Source: Staphylococcus piscifermentans
GTDB taxonomy: Bacteria; Bacillota; Bacilli; Staphylococcales; Staphylococcaceae
NCBI RefSeq assembly: GCF_900186985.1
Contig: NZ_LT906447.1
Location: 2,108,001 to 2,172,000 of the forward strand
Length of the DNA stretch: 64,000 nucleotides
Direction: 5' to 3'
Shown here: positions 50,171 to 59,129 of the stretch, one piece after another
Numbering within the stretch: the stretch's first letter is position 1
Layout of the letters: every line of letters begins with the position of its first letter
Translations under genes and position numbers: made by a program
Notes under the pieces: generated by a model
Seen by the model: the letters and a program-made list of their open reading frames with translations, nothing else
Told to the model about the DNA's origin: nothing
Databases searched by the model: none

Positions 50171-50328
50171 TAAGTAAAGTAAGTTGTAATTAAGTGACCG
50201 CAAATCGTAACGGTTACGTTTTATATTACAGCATAATACTCTATTTGTAAACCATAAATCGTAATTTTTTCGATTTAAATTTATAAAAAACAAGTGCAAG
50301 TATCATACATACTTCGCACTTGTTACAT

Positions 50329-50532
50329 TTAATGTTTTTCATATATACTCATTGCTCTATTGGCGGATTCTAGAAGATGGTTTTCCATATAATGTTCATG
50401 TACGTAATCATAAATATTTTGAACGTTTGTCTCTTCTTTTGGGAAATTATGATCTTTTGTAATATAATCTGCTAATTGACCAAATGGTGTATCGTCTTCC
50501 ATAAATGTAATAATAAATTTATAAAATGACAT
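50329..50532 (-). CDS. YozE SAM-like family protein
   Basis: 67-residue helical protein. SFYKFIITFMEDDTPFGQLA and HNFPKEETNVQNIYDYVHEHY are typical of the YozE (UPF0346) family, a sterile-alpha-motif-like four-helix fold. The function is unknown. The RBS GTGAGG precedes the ATG. It stands alone between two hairpin-bounded regions. Confidence 0.78.
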   Translation of the reverse strand: MSFYKFIITFMEDDTPFGQLADYITKDHNFPKEETNVQNIYDYVHEHYMENHLLESANRAMSIYEKH

Positions 50533-50719
50533 TCAACAACCTCACTTAAAGGTATTTCCTTATCAGAAATTCAATAATTCTCATTTTCGACATATCGAAA
50601 AAACATTTCTTATTAGGTTGATAGGATTTCTTCTAGTATATCACAACAGATAAAATATAAATACAGTTTTCACAAAATTATTATATACATAAAAGTTGAT
50701 TTCATTAATTTTTTCTCTT

Positions 50720-51004
50720 TTAAGCTAAATGCGATTTTATAACCATTACTTCTGCGTCTGTAAGTGCTTCTAAACTGTGCTTTTCATCAGGATTTATCCG
50801 CACAACTGAACCTGGTGCAATGCGTTCATCAAAATCTTCGCCTCTAAATTGAATCGTTCCTCTTACTGGTACTACAACTACACAATTCGGCGCAGAATGA
50901 GTAGGAAGCGTCTCTCCTGCTTTAAAGACGATATTCACAATTGTCTGCTGATCTGATTGATAGATAGGTCCTGTTTTGCCTGTTCCTGTTAATTTTTCCA
51001 TACT
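50720..51004 (-). CDS. Small cupin-domain protein
   Basis: 94-residue single-domain cupin. FKAGETLPTHSAPNCVVVVPVRG (about 27-49) is cupin motif 1 with only one of the usual His ligands, and PGSVVRINPDEKHSLEAL (about 69-86) is motif 2 with its His. The reduced metal-ligand set makes its binding or catalytic role uncertain. The ATG at 51004 has GAGGTGG upstream. No clear partner gene. Confidence 0.72.
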   Translation of the reverse strand, partial: SMEKLTGTGKTGPIYQSDQQTIVNIVFKAGETLPTHSAPNCVVVVPVRGTIQFRGEDFDERIAPGSVVRINPDEKHSLEALTDAEVMVIKSHLA

Positions 51005-51197
51005 AACCACCTCAATAAATAATGTATTATTCATGTTGCTTTAGTGACTTAATTCTAAATTAACGGATGCTCTGTAGAGATACAAGAGCAGTCCAACAAA
51101 GTTTGCCGATTAATCACAACTTCATTACGCAAAATTAATTATTTTTAAGAAGATTTAGCGAACAAAATTCTCTTTCCTTCTCATTCTACTTTAACAT

Positions 51198-51237
51198 TAA
51201 AAAAGAGAGCACGCTAAATTGCGAACTCCCTTTTACA
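51198..51237 (-). terminator. Hairpin after the TPM-domain gene
   Basis: AAAAGAGAGCACGC / GCGAACTCCCTTTT imperfect stem with T-rich minus-strand flank, adjacent to the TPM-domain stop. Confidence 0.5.
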
Positions 51238-52098
51238 TTAAAATCCTCTTCCAGCTCCGCCGCCTGAGAAGCCACCGCCTCCGCCGAAGCCGCCTCCACT
51301 AAAGCCTCCACCGGAAGAACCATTTCCAAAGCCGCCTCCAGAACCGGGTCCTACCCACCACATTCCAGAGTCGTCTCTTCTGCGGCCTCCCCCTCTAGGA
51401 GGACCGCCGCCGCCATTTCTGGTAATAATAATCAAAATAATGATGATAATTACAAATATGAATCCGAAAGAGCCTAGGAAACCGCCGCTGCCAGAGTTAT
51501 CTGTTTCTTTAGGCGTATCTTCCTTAAATTCCTTTCCATTATAGCCATATGCCTTAGCAATCTCGTCCCAAATCGCATTATATAAATTCGTAATACCTTG
51601 ACTATAATATTGCTTTTTTTCAGCCTTATTATCTGTATTAGCAGCTTTTTTAGCATACGGAGAAAATTTGTCATCAATTAAGGCACCAACTTTCGCATCG
51701 TTAAGCACGCCTTCTAGGCCATCACCTACAGCGACTTGTATGCCTCTATTGTTATTTTCGTTATCATTATCTAAATTCACCAGTATTACAATGCCTCGAT
51801 TATGTTTTTGATCACCGACTTTGTAATGGCGTCCCGCTTCATATGCATAATCTTCTCTTGGTGTATTTCCAATCGATTTCATAGTCATTACTAGAATATC
51901 TGCATCCGTTCCATCTTGTAATTTTTGACCCTTTTTAACAATGTCGTCTTTATCATTTTGTGAAATGATATCTGCGTGATCTTGTACAAAAACGGGTTTC
52001 TCTAAAGGTGGAAACTTTTCTGATGCCGAAACACTTTGTGCTGTTATCAGCACCCCAACAAACATAACAGCTAAAAAGCCGATTATGCGTTTCATCAT
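51238..52098 (-). CDS. TPM-domain membrane protein
   Basis: 286-residue protein. It has a signal peptide (about 1-25, ending SVSA), then an extracytoplasmic TPM domain (about 35-180: VQDHADIISQNDKDDI, ILVNLDNDNENNNRGIQVAV) and a single membrane helix (about 213-225). The last 50 residues are a strongly glycine/serine-rich cytoplasmic tail (GGFSGGG repeats), as in many TPM_phosphatase proteins. The role is unknown; plant TLP18.3 relatives act in protein turnover. The start ATG overlaps the lemA-like stop (CAATGATG), so the two are coupled. Confidence 0.83.
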   Translation of the reverse strand: MMKRIIGFLAVMFVGVLITAQSVSASEKFPPLEKPVFVQDHADIISQNDKDDIVKKGQKLQDGTDADILVMTMKSIGNTPREDYAYEAGRHYKVGDQKHNRGIVILVNLDNDNENNNRGIQVAVGDGLEGVLNDAKVGALIDDKFSPYAKKAANTDNKAEKKQYYSQGITNLYNAIWDEIAKAYGYNGKEFKEDTPKETDNSGSGGFLGSFGFIFVIIIIILIIITRNGGGGPPRGGGRRRDDSGMWWVGPGSGGGFGNGSSGGGFSGGGFGGGGGFSGGGAGRGF

Positions 52099-52676
52099 TG
52101 AGAACTATCAGTACCGAAATCTACTTTTGGAGCTTTTTCGGCACCTTTGTCCGCTTTAAAATATTCTTTTTTGTCAAATCCGAAAATTTTAGCAACGACT
52201 GTTGTTGGGAAGTGTCGAATGGCTTGGTTATATTCATTTACAGAATCATTATAATCTTTTCTTGAAACGGCAATTCTATTTTCTGTCCCAGCTAATTCAT
52301 CGCGTAATCCAGTGAATTGTTTATCTGCTTTTAAATCAGGATATTTTTCACTAATTGCGAGCAATCTGCTTAATGAAGAGTTGACTTCATCATTCGCTTC
52401 TGCCTTTTCCTTTGGAGAATCAGCGCCCGCTAATTTACTGCGTGCATCAGAGACCTGTTTAAAAACATCTTCCTCATGCTTAGTATAACCTTTCACTGTA
52501 TTGACTAAGTTAGGGATTAAGTCCACACGTCGTTGAAGCTGGTTGTCAATATTAGAGAGTGCTTTATCTGTATCTTCATCTAAACCAACCAATTTATTAT
52601 AGGGACCAATCATCATTGCGCCAATAATTACAATTACAATACCAATAATAATAATCGGGGTAAGTGTCTTCTTCAA
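52095..52676 (-). CDS. LemA family protein
   Basis: 193-residue LemA-family protein: one N-terminal membrane helix (about 5-25) and a helical extracytoplasmic or cytoplasmic domain with YNKLVGLDEDTDKALSNID, QLQRRVDLIPNLVNTVKGY (about 47-65) and an FPTTVVAKIFGF block near the C-terminus, all diagnostic. The function is unknown. LemA genes are often paired with TPM-domain genes, as here with a 4-base overlap. TTG start with RBS AAAGGAG. Confidence 0.88.
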   Translation of the reverse strand: MKKTLTPIIIIGIVIVIIGAMMIGPYNKLVGLDEDTDKALSNIDNQLQRRVDLIPNLVNTVKGYTKHEEDVFKQVSDARSKLAGADSPKEKAEANDEVNSSLSRLLAISEKYPDLKADKQFTGLRDELAGTENRIAVSRKDYNDSVNEYNQAIRHFPTTVVAKIFGFDKKEYFKADKGAEKAPKVDFGTDSSQ

Positions 52677-52889
52677 ATTTTTAAACTCCTTTAACTCTTA
52701 ATTTCTTAATTTTATTATACATGAAATGGTCGTCATACACGATTGTAGAGAAAAGAACTTTTTTCTCTCTTGAAAAATTTTAAAAAGTTCATTAATAAAA
52801 TTGGTGCACATAAGCAAAAGATATGTATAATAACTAATGTATTAAAATCACTAATAACAGTTGAATAATTTAGTTAAGAAGGTGTTCAT

Positions 52890-54194
52890 GTGGATTTCTT
52901 AAAGAAACCTCTTTCGGTGTATCTTATATTATTCTTGAGTACCACACTCATTGGAGCGTTCTTGTTGTATTTGCCTATCACCGGCAAACATCCTACGCCC
53001 TTTATTGATGCATTTTTCGTCGCATCCAGTGCATTTACTGTGACAGGTTTGTCCACGGTAGATATCACTACACAATTTAATTGGCTGGGCGACTTGATTA
53101 TTATGTTGTTGATTCAAATCGGCGGGCTTGGAATTGTAACTATTACAACACTAACATTAATCATAGCCAACCGCAGAATTTCACTGCATGATCGTCGTCT
53201 CATCATGGTCACATGGAGCATTGATGAGCCAGGTGGAATGGTCCGTTTTATCCGCCAACTGGTAGTATACAGTTTGACTTCAGAATTCATCGGTATGCTT
53301 TTACTAGCCTTATCTTTTATACCGCGTTACGGATTCGGCAAAGGAATATACATCAGTTTATTTACTTCTGTATCAGCATTCAACAATGCGGGGTTCGCCC
53401 TATTTTCTCAAAATATGATTGGATTTAACAATGATCCTGTAGTCAATATTGTAATTCCTTTATTAATTATTTTAGGAGGACTAGGACCCCTGGTAATGTC
53501 AGACCTAGTTCAAACACGAAGATTATCTAAATTAAAGCTACATACCAAAGTAGTATTGTCTACTACTCTAGCATTGATTGTCGGAGGTACTCTACTCTAT
53601 TACGTATTAGAGTTTAATAATACTTTGAAACCCTTTAATATTTGGGGACAAATCGGCACTTCTTTTTTCCAATCTGTCACTACAAGAACTGCCGGCTTCC
53701 AATCAGTCGACTTGGGTCTGATTCATACACCTACCGCATTATTAATGATGGTACTAATGTTTATCGGCGGTGCGCCATTTAGTGCGGCGGGCGGGATTAA
53801 AGTCACAACTTTCATCGTTTTAATCATGTTTGTGTACAGTTCCTTGCGTAACGAAAATCATACGGTAATCTTCCATAGAACAATCAAACCTAGAATTATT
53901 GGGAGAGCGGTAGCAGTTACTACTGTGAGTGGTCTTTTCGTATTGCTCGTTACTTTTATCGTCAGTATTTTAAACGAAAATACTCCCTTTATCAAAGTTA
54001 TCTTTGAAGTCATCTCCGCCTTTGGTACTGTCGGCTTAACTATGGATTTTACGACTGAATATCATACTGCTACGAAAGCGATTATTATACTCGTGATGAT
54101 TTGCGGAAAAATTGGGGTCGCCACTGTACTGGCATTATTTATTCCTGATAAAAAACGGCTTTATCAATATGCAAAAGGAAATATTTATCTGTAA
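52890..54194 (+). CDS. Ktr/Trk-type potassium transporter membrane subunit
   Basis: 434-residue TrkH/KtrB-family K+ channel-like subunit with four P-loop repeats. The selectivity segments are visible: SAFTVTGLSTVD (about 47-58), SAFNNAGFALFS (about 160-172), TTRTAGFQSVD (about 265-275) and SAFGTVGLTMDF (about 375-386), each centred on the conserved Gly. KtrB and KtrD both fit; the cytosolic NAD-binding KtrA/KtrC partner is not in the window. GTG start with AAGGTG upstream. Divergent from the lemA-like gene. Confidence 0.88.
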   Translation: MDFLKKPLSVYLILFLSTTLIGAFLLYLPITGKHPTPFIDAFFVASSAFTVTGLSTVDITTQFNWLGDLIIMLLIQIGGLGIVTITTLTLIIANRRISLHDRRLIMVTWSIDEPGGMVRFIRQLVVYSLTSEFIGMLLLALSFIPRYGFGKGIYISLFTSVSAFNNAGFALFSQNMIGFNNDPVVNIVIPLLIILGGLGPLVMSDLVQTRRLSKLKLHTKVVLSTTLALIVGGTLLYYVLEFNNTLKPFNIWGQIGTSFFQSVTTRTAGFQSVDLGLIHTPTALLMMVLMFIGGAPFSAAGGIKVTTFIVLIMFVYSSLRNENHTVIFHRTIKPRIIGRAVAVTTVSGLFVLLVTFIVSILNENTPFIKVIFEVISAFGTVGLTMDFTTEYHTATKAIIILVMICGKIGVATVLALFIPDKKRLYQYAKGNIYL

Positions 54195-54321
54195 TTTCAA
54201 GCGTAATTGGTACAATATTAGAAATGAGCGTATTATCTCTTTAATTTTTGGTGTTGGTATACTTTTAATTATAGAGAGGTCGTACAACTTAGGGTACAAT
54301 CTTTTTAAGGAGATGATAAAA

Positions 54322-54567
54322 ATGGCTGTTGAAACATATTCAAATGCTAGAAAAAACTTTAGAAGTTTAATTAAACAAGTAAATGACAATAGCGAAACTG
54401 TTACTATCACAACCAACGAAGAAAACGTTGTTTTAATGTCCGAATCTGATTATAATGCAATCATGGAGACTCTTTATTTACAACAAACCCCAGCTAATGC
54501 TGCACATCTCAAACGGTCAATCGAACAACTAGAAAAAGGTGATTTAGTTGAGGATTATAAAATTTAG
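54322..54567 (+). CDS. YefM/Phd-family antitoxin, apparently orphan
   Basis: 81-residue antitoxin. ETYSNARKNFRSLIKQVNDN (4-23) is the typical Phd/YefM N-terminus, and EENVVLMSESDYNAIMETLYL (33-53) is the second block. The C-terminal PANAAHLKRSIEQLEKGDL resembles E. coli YefM, whose partner is the YoeB RNase. RBS AAGGAG 8 bases before the ATG. No YoeB gene follows: only a 44-codon frame (from TTG 54550) with a YoeB-like first few residues, interrupted by an intrinsic terminator. The region upstream has two GTACAA motifs (54283-54298) that might be operator half-sites. Confidence 0.8.
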   Translation: MAVETYSNARKNFRSLIKQVNDNSETVTITTNEENVVLMSESDYNAIMETLYLQQTPANAAHLKRSIEQLEKGDLVEDYKI

Positions 54568-54684
54568 TAACCATGAAAGGCTAAGAGAGTTTTATACCAA
54601 ATCGGACGAGTGGATAATATTCGTCCGATTTTTTATCGAGAATCCAAGAAAAAGAAGCATACATCAGTGCTGGAAAATATGATC
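54550..54684 (+). pseudogene. Possible YoeB toxin remnant
   Basis: Overlapping the antitoxin stop in another frame is TTG then RIIKFSNHERLREFY, whose first residues recall the start of YoeB. After that the similarity stops, and the frame ends after 44 codons without the YoeB catalytic Glu/Arg/His region. A terminator hairpin lies inside it. Confidence 0.3.
54598..54636 (+). terminator. Terminator after the YefM-like gene
   Basis: AATCGGACGA / TCGTCCGATT, a perfect 10-bp stem with an 11-base loop, followed by TTTT. Confidence 0.8.
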
Positions 54685-54836
54685 AATATAAGCAATAAGT
54701 CTTAAGTTAATGTAAAGATTAATAAATATATCTATCGGAATTAAAAAATAATTTTTTATTCCGATTTTTTGTGCCACAAAATATTATAACAGTGTATAAT
54801 TTAAGTGTATAAATAAATATTAAGGGGAAAATGCTT

Positions 54837-55391
54837 ATGAAAAAATTCTTGTTCCTATTTGTAGCGAGTTCATTGGCGCTTTCAGCATGCAATAATCAAG
54901 AGACAGAGAAACATACTGAGAAGAAGAATGTTCAAACGAAAAAAGAAAAACAGGATAATAGGCAATCAGAGGATAACAAAAAGATTCCAGTTGAAAACGT
55001 AGCAAATAATAAAAAAGCAGTTGTATCTGATAATAATTATTGGAATTACCTAAGCAACCAAGAAGATATAGATACCAGCAAAGTTACTAATCATGCAGAA
55101 CTGGATAAAATTATGACCGGGAATTATTCTGAAGTAGAAAAATTAAATGCTTATAATAATGCGGTTGCTAATGGAGTTATTCCGCAAGGCAACGTTATGG
55201 AAGGACCACCTGAAGCGGCTTACCAATCCTCTTTAAATATTGAAAAAGGAACTGAAGTTCCGCCTTCTTACCATATGTATGATAATTATGGAAACACCGC
55301 AGTTAAGCAAAAAACATTAGATAATAACCAACCGCAAGCAACATCGGAAACACAAAAACAGTCTGCTGTAACAAACAATCCTCAGCACTAA
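54837..55391 (+). CDS. Putative lipoprotein, unknown function
   Basis: 184-residue predicted lipoprotein: signal MKKFLFLFVASSLALSAC with the lipobox LSAC (C18). A Lys/Glu/Asn-rich, probably disordered segment of about 40 residues follows. The middle contains NYWNYLSNQEDIDTSK and LNAYNNAVANGVIPQGNV, and the C-terminus is Gln/Thr-rich. I do not recognise a family. The chosen ATG (54837) is 9 bases from AAGGGG; an ATG two codons earlier is too close. It is in the variable 54-56 kb stretch. Confidence 0.72.
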   Translation: MKKFLFLFVASSLALSACNNQETEKHTEKKNVQTKKEKQDNRQSEDNKKIPVENVANNKKAVVSDNNYWNYLSNQEDIDTSKVTNHAELDKIMTGNYSEVEKLNAYNNAVANGVIPQGNVMEGPPEAAYQSSLNIEKGTEVPPSYHMYDNYGNTAVKQKTLDNNQPQATSETQKQSAVTNNPQH

Positions 55392-55531
55392 TCTTATTAA
55401 TTTTTTTCTGGATAAATTAAAACGAATGCAATACCCTCAAAGTTGAGAGCTATATTTTAATGATGAAGCATCTACCGACTATTCGATGGATAGTGTATAA
55501 TAATTATATAATTGAATTACGGAGGCGCATC

Positions 55532-55933
55532 ATGGGAATTTTTGACAACACCAACCTCGAAACTGAATACTTACGTACTTTATCAGTAAAAAAACGTAAA
55601 GAATATAAGGAAAAATCAGTTTCGGTAAAGAAAAAACTGCTAAATCAATTCAAATACGAAACAGAAACTTTCAACAACAAAGCATCTCACGACATTATTA
55701 AACGCTACTTAGAATCTCAAGGAATCTACGAACCTACAGAAACAATGATATCAGCAATTGAGCATCGTAAATTTAATAAAAGTACAAATCAAGAACCAGA
55801 GAAACCACAGCCAGAAAATCTAGATTCTCCGTTAGATACTCAAACAGATAAACTTATTAAACAAAACGAAGAAATTATTCATCAAAATAAAAAAATTATC
55901 AAACTGCTTACCAAGCTGAATGATAAAAAATAA
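55532..55933 (+). CDS. Hypothetical coiled-coil protein
   Basis: 133-residue charged protein. The N-terminal 85 residues (TEYLRTLSVKKRKEYKEKS, ASHDIIKRYLESQGIYEP) look helical, followed by a Pro/Gln/Glu-rich linker. The C-terminal heptad-like coil is DKLIKQNEEIIHQNKKIIKL. No membrane segment, no cysteine and no recognised domain. Start at ATG 55532 with GGAGG 6 bases upstream; the longer frame from 55460 lacks an RBS. It has its own terminator. Confidence 0.65.
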   Translation: MGIFDNTNLETEYLRTLSVKKRKEYKEKSVSVKKKLLNQFKYETETFNNKASHDIIKRYLESQGIYEPTETMISAIEHRKFNKSTNQEPEKPQPENLDSPLDTQTDKLIKQNEEIIHQNKKIIKLLTKLNDKK

Positions 55934-55937
55934 TAAC

Positions 55938-55974
55938 CGGACTGAGACTTTAATTGAGGGTCTCAGTTTTTTAT
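55938..55974 (+). terminator. Terminator of the coiled-coil protein gene
   Basis: CTGAGAC / GTCTCAG stem with an 11-base loop and six T. Confidence 0.75.
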
Positions 55975-55987
55975 CTCTTTGGCAATA

Positions 55988-56485
55988 TTATTTCTGTCTC
56001 TCGCCCTTATTTTTTAAATTAATATTGCAACGTGGCGGTATTTTATCATTTCTCCATTTTTTATATAATAACTTTTGATATAGTTCATAAGCTTCATCAC
56101 CTTCAATGCGTACTTTACCTTCTACATAAAAAGGCGGCAGCTTAGCGTGCGAAAGTTGATATTCTTCGACCGCTTCTTCAACAATTTGACGCAGATCGGC
56201 TAATTCATTTTTAAAGTGTTCAGACTGATTGCCCCCTCTACGCAAATGTTCACGGTTCATAGCATCCATAATTTCTAAGGCTCCCCACAAATAGGGATTC
56301 CCCTCATTATAGACTGCTTTTACAACGGGATGATTACGATATCCAGTTCCAGTTTGGATAGCGCCCAACTCACCTAGACATACGCGAATAATTTGATAAA
56401 GTTCTAATACTTGCTTCGATAAACGACGATTATCTAGAAATTCTGCACTGACATTTGGATTAGGACTGACTCTGAATATCTGCAC
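55988..56485 (-). CDS. Pyr_excise-type (pyrimidine dimer DNA glycosylase-like) family protein
   Basis: 165-residue protein. The start VQIFRVSPNPNVSAEFLDNRRLSKQ and the motif TGYRNHPVVKAVYNEG (in two blocks, about 1-25 and 48-63) match a bacterial family annotated as pyrimidine dimer DNA glycosylase/endonuclease V (PF03013). DNA-repair activity for this subgroup is not, to my knowledge, well established. I chose GTG 56485, with AAGGGTGG 6 bases upstream, over an ATG at 56524. It is transcribed toward the coiled-coil gene. Confidence 0.65.
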   Translation of the reverse strand: MQIFRVSPNPNVSAEFLDNRRLSKQVLELYQIIRVCLGELGAIQTGTGYRNHPVVKAVYNEGNPYLWGALEIMDAMNREHLRRGGNQSEHFKNELADLRQIVEEAVEEYQLSHAKLPPFYVEGKVRIEGDEAYELYQKLLYKKWRNDKIPPRCNINLKNKGERQK

Positions 56486-56521
56486 TAAAAACCACCCTTT
56501 TCTATCTTTGCCCTCATTATA

Positions 56522-56572
56522 CAAAAAAGCAGTGAAGCAACCTATTAATATAGATTGTTCACTGCTTCTATT
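56522..56572 (-). terminator. Terminator of cspA
   Basis: AAGCAGTGAAGCAA / TTGTTCACTGCTT stem with T-run on the minus strand. Confidence 0.75.
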
Positions 56573-56590
56573 TATCAGCTAAAGCAAAAA

Positions 56591-56794
56591 TTATGACATT
56601 TTTACAACGTTAGCTGCTTGTTCACCACGGTCGCCTTCAACGATGTCGAAGTCTACACTTTGGCCTTCTTCTAAAGTTTTGTAGCCGTCGCCTTGGATTG
56701 CTGAGAAGTGTACGAATACGTCGTCACCATTTTCTCTTTCGATAAATCCAAAACCTTTTTCTGCGTTAAACCATTTAACTGTACCGTTATTCAT
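56591..56794 (-). CDS. cspA: Cold shock protein CspA
   Basis: 67-residue single cold-shock domain, an RNA/ssDNA chaperone. RNP1 is KGFGFIE (residues 15-21) and RNP2 is VFVHFSAI (29-36). Near-identical to staphylococcal CspA, with one extra N-terminal residue. The ATG at 56794 has GGAGG upstream; the frame is open further but without support. The roughly 200 AT-rich bases upstream would give a long 5' leader, as is usual for csp genes that are regulated by RNA structure. Confidence 0.95.
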   Translation of the reverse strand: MNNGTVKWFNAEKGFGFIERENGDDVFVHFSAIQGDGYKTLEEGQSVDFDIVEGDRGEQAANVVKMS

Positions 56795-57043
56795 ATAAAA
56801 ATCCTCCATGTGCTTTTGCACGAATATTTGTAACTTGTTAATAAAAATCAATGGGAGTAAATTCATACGAATAAAACTTCAAATCAATTTCACGAACAAT
56901 AATTACTTAACCTCAATACTACACTTATTTTTTCGTTTTGTATACCTTTTTGTATTTTTATTTTTAGAAAAAATCCATTTCCTTATTCAATTGCTCCTTA
57001 TGCAAGCAACTCTATTGTTATTACTTTTTTCTTAAAAAACAGA

Positions 57044-58108
57044 TTATCCATTTAGTATTTTTAAAAATGTAGGATGCTGATAAAGGTATTTATCTTTCCA
57101 AGACAACTCTAATTGGTGCCATTGATTATCAATTAAGTGAAACAAACCGTGATTATTCAGTGCATAGAAAGCGCCTGGATGAGTTGAATCCGCTTCTATT
57201 TGATTCATATAAGTTCCTGCATAGGGCAGACCTTGGGCACATTCGCTCCAACTGCCATCTTGATTTCTACGATAGATAGTGGCGCGAGGATATTCTTTCT
57301 CCTCGTCGCGATAATGCGCTGCAAAAGCATTTTGTGCCGCACCAACTAATAAGTCCGAGGCGTCTTCAGGATTAATCGCGATAGAATATAAATAAGGGTG
57401 CTTATCCAAACCTTTACTGGAATACTGCCAACTCATTCCATCATTATCACTTTCCGCAAATGAATGACCCTCAAGCGCCAGGCCATCGCCACATACTGCG
57501 AACAATTTACCTGGCTTAGAAGGATGCGTTACCATTTCATGAATATCTTTAGGACTGAAAAATGGTCGGTCATTCCAAGTTTCTCCTCCATCTGTAGTAT
57601 TAATGAAAGCACCGAATTCAATAGCTGCATTCAGTGTTTGACTATCTTTAGAACTAGGCATTAAATCTTGTACATGATTGGTGTACGGTCTAGCTGGGAA
57701 TTCCCAAAAAGGTTGTGAAGGTAAGTGTTGCACTTCCTTGAATTCCGTAAATGTTTGGCCGCCATCTTCCGAGTAATAGATAGCGCTTGGTTCTGTGCCC
57801 ACATATAATATTTCTGGATGATGCGGATTAATCGCCACAGCAGTCATATAAGCAGAGGTAATCCCTTTTCCCAACGTAGGTTCATGATAAGCATTCATTT
57901 GACCTATCGCTTTCCAATGGTCTCCGTTATCTTCACTTTTCCAAAGTCCATTTCCATAAGTTGCACAATATAATACTTCTGGAGATGTGGGATTTTGGGC
58001 TAAGTCAACAGGATGCGTTCCTTCTAAGCGCGTTTCTACTATATAACCCGTTGCTGTTTCTTTTACAATTACAAGTTCATCTTCCATACCTAAGAAAAAT
58101 GTATTCAA
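57044..58108 (-). CDS. BNR/Asp-box repeat protein (sialidase-like beta-propeller)
   Basis: About 354 residues with at least four Asp-box motifs (SEDNGDHW, SEDGGQTF, TTDGGETW, ESDNDGMSW), so a beta-propeller of the sialidase/vacuolar-sorting Vps10 type. There is no signal peptide, and the sialidase Arg triad cannot be recognised; a glycosidase activity is not supported and a binding or photosystem-assembly-factor-like role is equally possible. I take TTG 58108 with AAAGGA 9 bases upstream; ATG 58132 is the alternative. It has no close partner gene. Confidence 0.7.
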   Translation of the reverse strand: MNTFFLGMEDELVIVKETATGYIVETRLEGTHPVDLAQNPTSPEVLYCATYGNGLWKSEDNGDHWKAIGQMNAYHEPTLGKGITSAYMTAVAINPHHPEILYVGTEPSAIYYSEDGGQTFTEFKEVQHLPSQPFWEFPARPYTNHVQDLMPSSKDSQTLNAAIEFGAFINTTDGGETWNDRPFFSPKDIHEMVTHPSKPGKLFAVCGDGLALEGHSFAESDNDGMSWQYSSKGLDKHPYLYSIAINPEDASDLLVGAAQNAFAAHYRDEEKEYPRATIYRRNQDGSWSECAQGLPYAGTYMNQIEADSTHPGAFYALNNHGLFHLIDNQWHQLELSWKDKYLYQHPTFLKILNG

Positions 58109-58234
58109 TTCAGACTGTCCTTTCTCTATCATGAGTTAACTTTTCTTGATATTTCCCTGTAATTCTAAAAAGTAATCAAAAGAAAAAACTTTGAAGATTC
58201 TTTTCTTTTTTAGATGCACTTATCCTGAAACAGT

Positions 58235-58843
58235 TTATTCATCAAGCAGTTCTTTTACAGACTCACCAATTCTTACATAATGATCTCCGACTACACGGCT
58301 GATAGGATTTAACTTTTCAACATCTACGTATGCACTTTCAGGGTCATAAATAGCATCATCGATATATACCGCTTTAACTTGACCTATTAGCATGTCCGTT
58401 CCAGTTTGCTTGTCGCCTAATTCCAAATGATGCACTAATTCACATTCATAACGTACTTTAGCTTCTTTAACACTTGGAACGCTTACTGTTTTTGAATGAG
58501 TAGTAGTCAGGTTTGTTTTATCCAGCTCATTAATTTCATGAGGATAATTATCACCTGTTTTGACCACTTCTTTTACAATCGATTCATCTACAATATGAAT
58601 GACGAATTCTTTGTTATTAAGAATATTAGAACTAGTATCCTTAAGCGCGCCATTTTGTTTACCTACAGAAATCATTAGCATTGGAGGGTCAGGACACACG
58701 ATATTAAAGAAGGCGAATGGTGCTGCGTTTAATTTTCCATTTTCATCTTGAGAGGTTACAAAGGCTATAGGTCTAGGCGTTACAGTACCTATCAGCGTTT
58801 TATACATTTTGCTTAATTCAAGTTCATTAGGATTAATAAACAT
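58235..58843 (-). CDS. Flavin reductase-like FMN-binding protein
   Basis: 202-residue protein of the flavin reductase-like/DIM6-NTAB family. GTVTPRPIAFVTSQDENGKL (about 19-38) and NAAPFAFFNIVCPDPPMLMI (about 39-58) are the FMN-binding blocks, and VIHIVDES and RYECELVHHLELG follow. It is predicted to bind FMN; the electron donor and substrate are unknown. The start is ATG 58843 with GGTGG 7 bases upstream. It stands alone near the edge of the decayed region. Confidence 0.82.
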   Translation of the reverse strand: MFINPNELELSKMYKTLIGTVTPRPIAFVTSQDENGKLNAAPFAFFNIVCPDPPMLMISVGKQNGALKDTSSNILNNKEFVIHIVDESIVKEVVKTGDNYPHEINELDKTNLTTTHSKTVSVPSVKEAKVRYECELVHHLELGDKQTGTDMLIGQVKAVYIDDAIYDPESAYVDVEKLNPISRVVGDHYVRIGESVKELLDE

Positions 58844-59129
58844 TTTCAAACCACCCATCTTTATATTATTAATACAGTTTAAGATATTTTCACACACTTA
58901 TAAAACTTAACGCCTTATACTTTGTGGTCTGAATAGTTATTGGGGATTTTACAAACAATGATAAAAAAGATATTCTATAAGTAAGTTGAGAAGATTATTG
59001 TGTCATCGACATGATAAAACGCCAAACACCATTTACTATTGCCGTAGTAGATAGTGTTTTTTGGTATTTGTTGTTATTGCTATTTCATTTATTACTATCC
59101 CATCCTCTTTAAACGAATAGTTTCCCTCT

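Noticed and set aside
57044-58108. Secreted sialidase
   Set aside because: The Asp-boxes are present, but there is no signal peptide and no Arg triad could be recognised.
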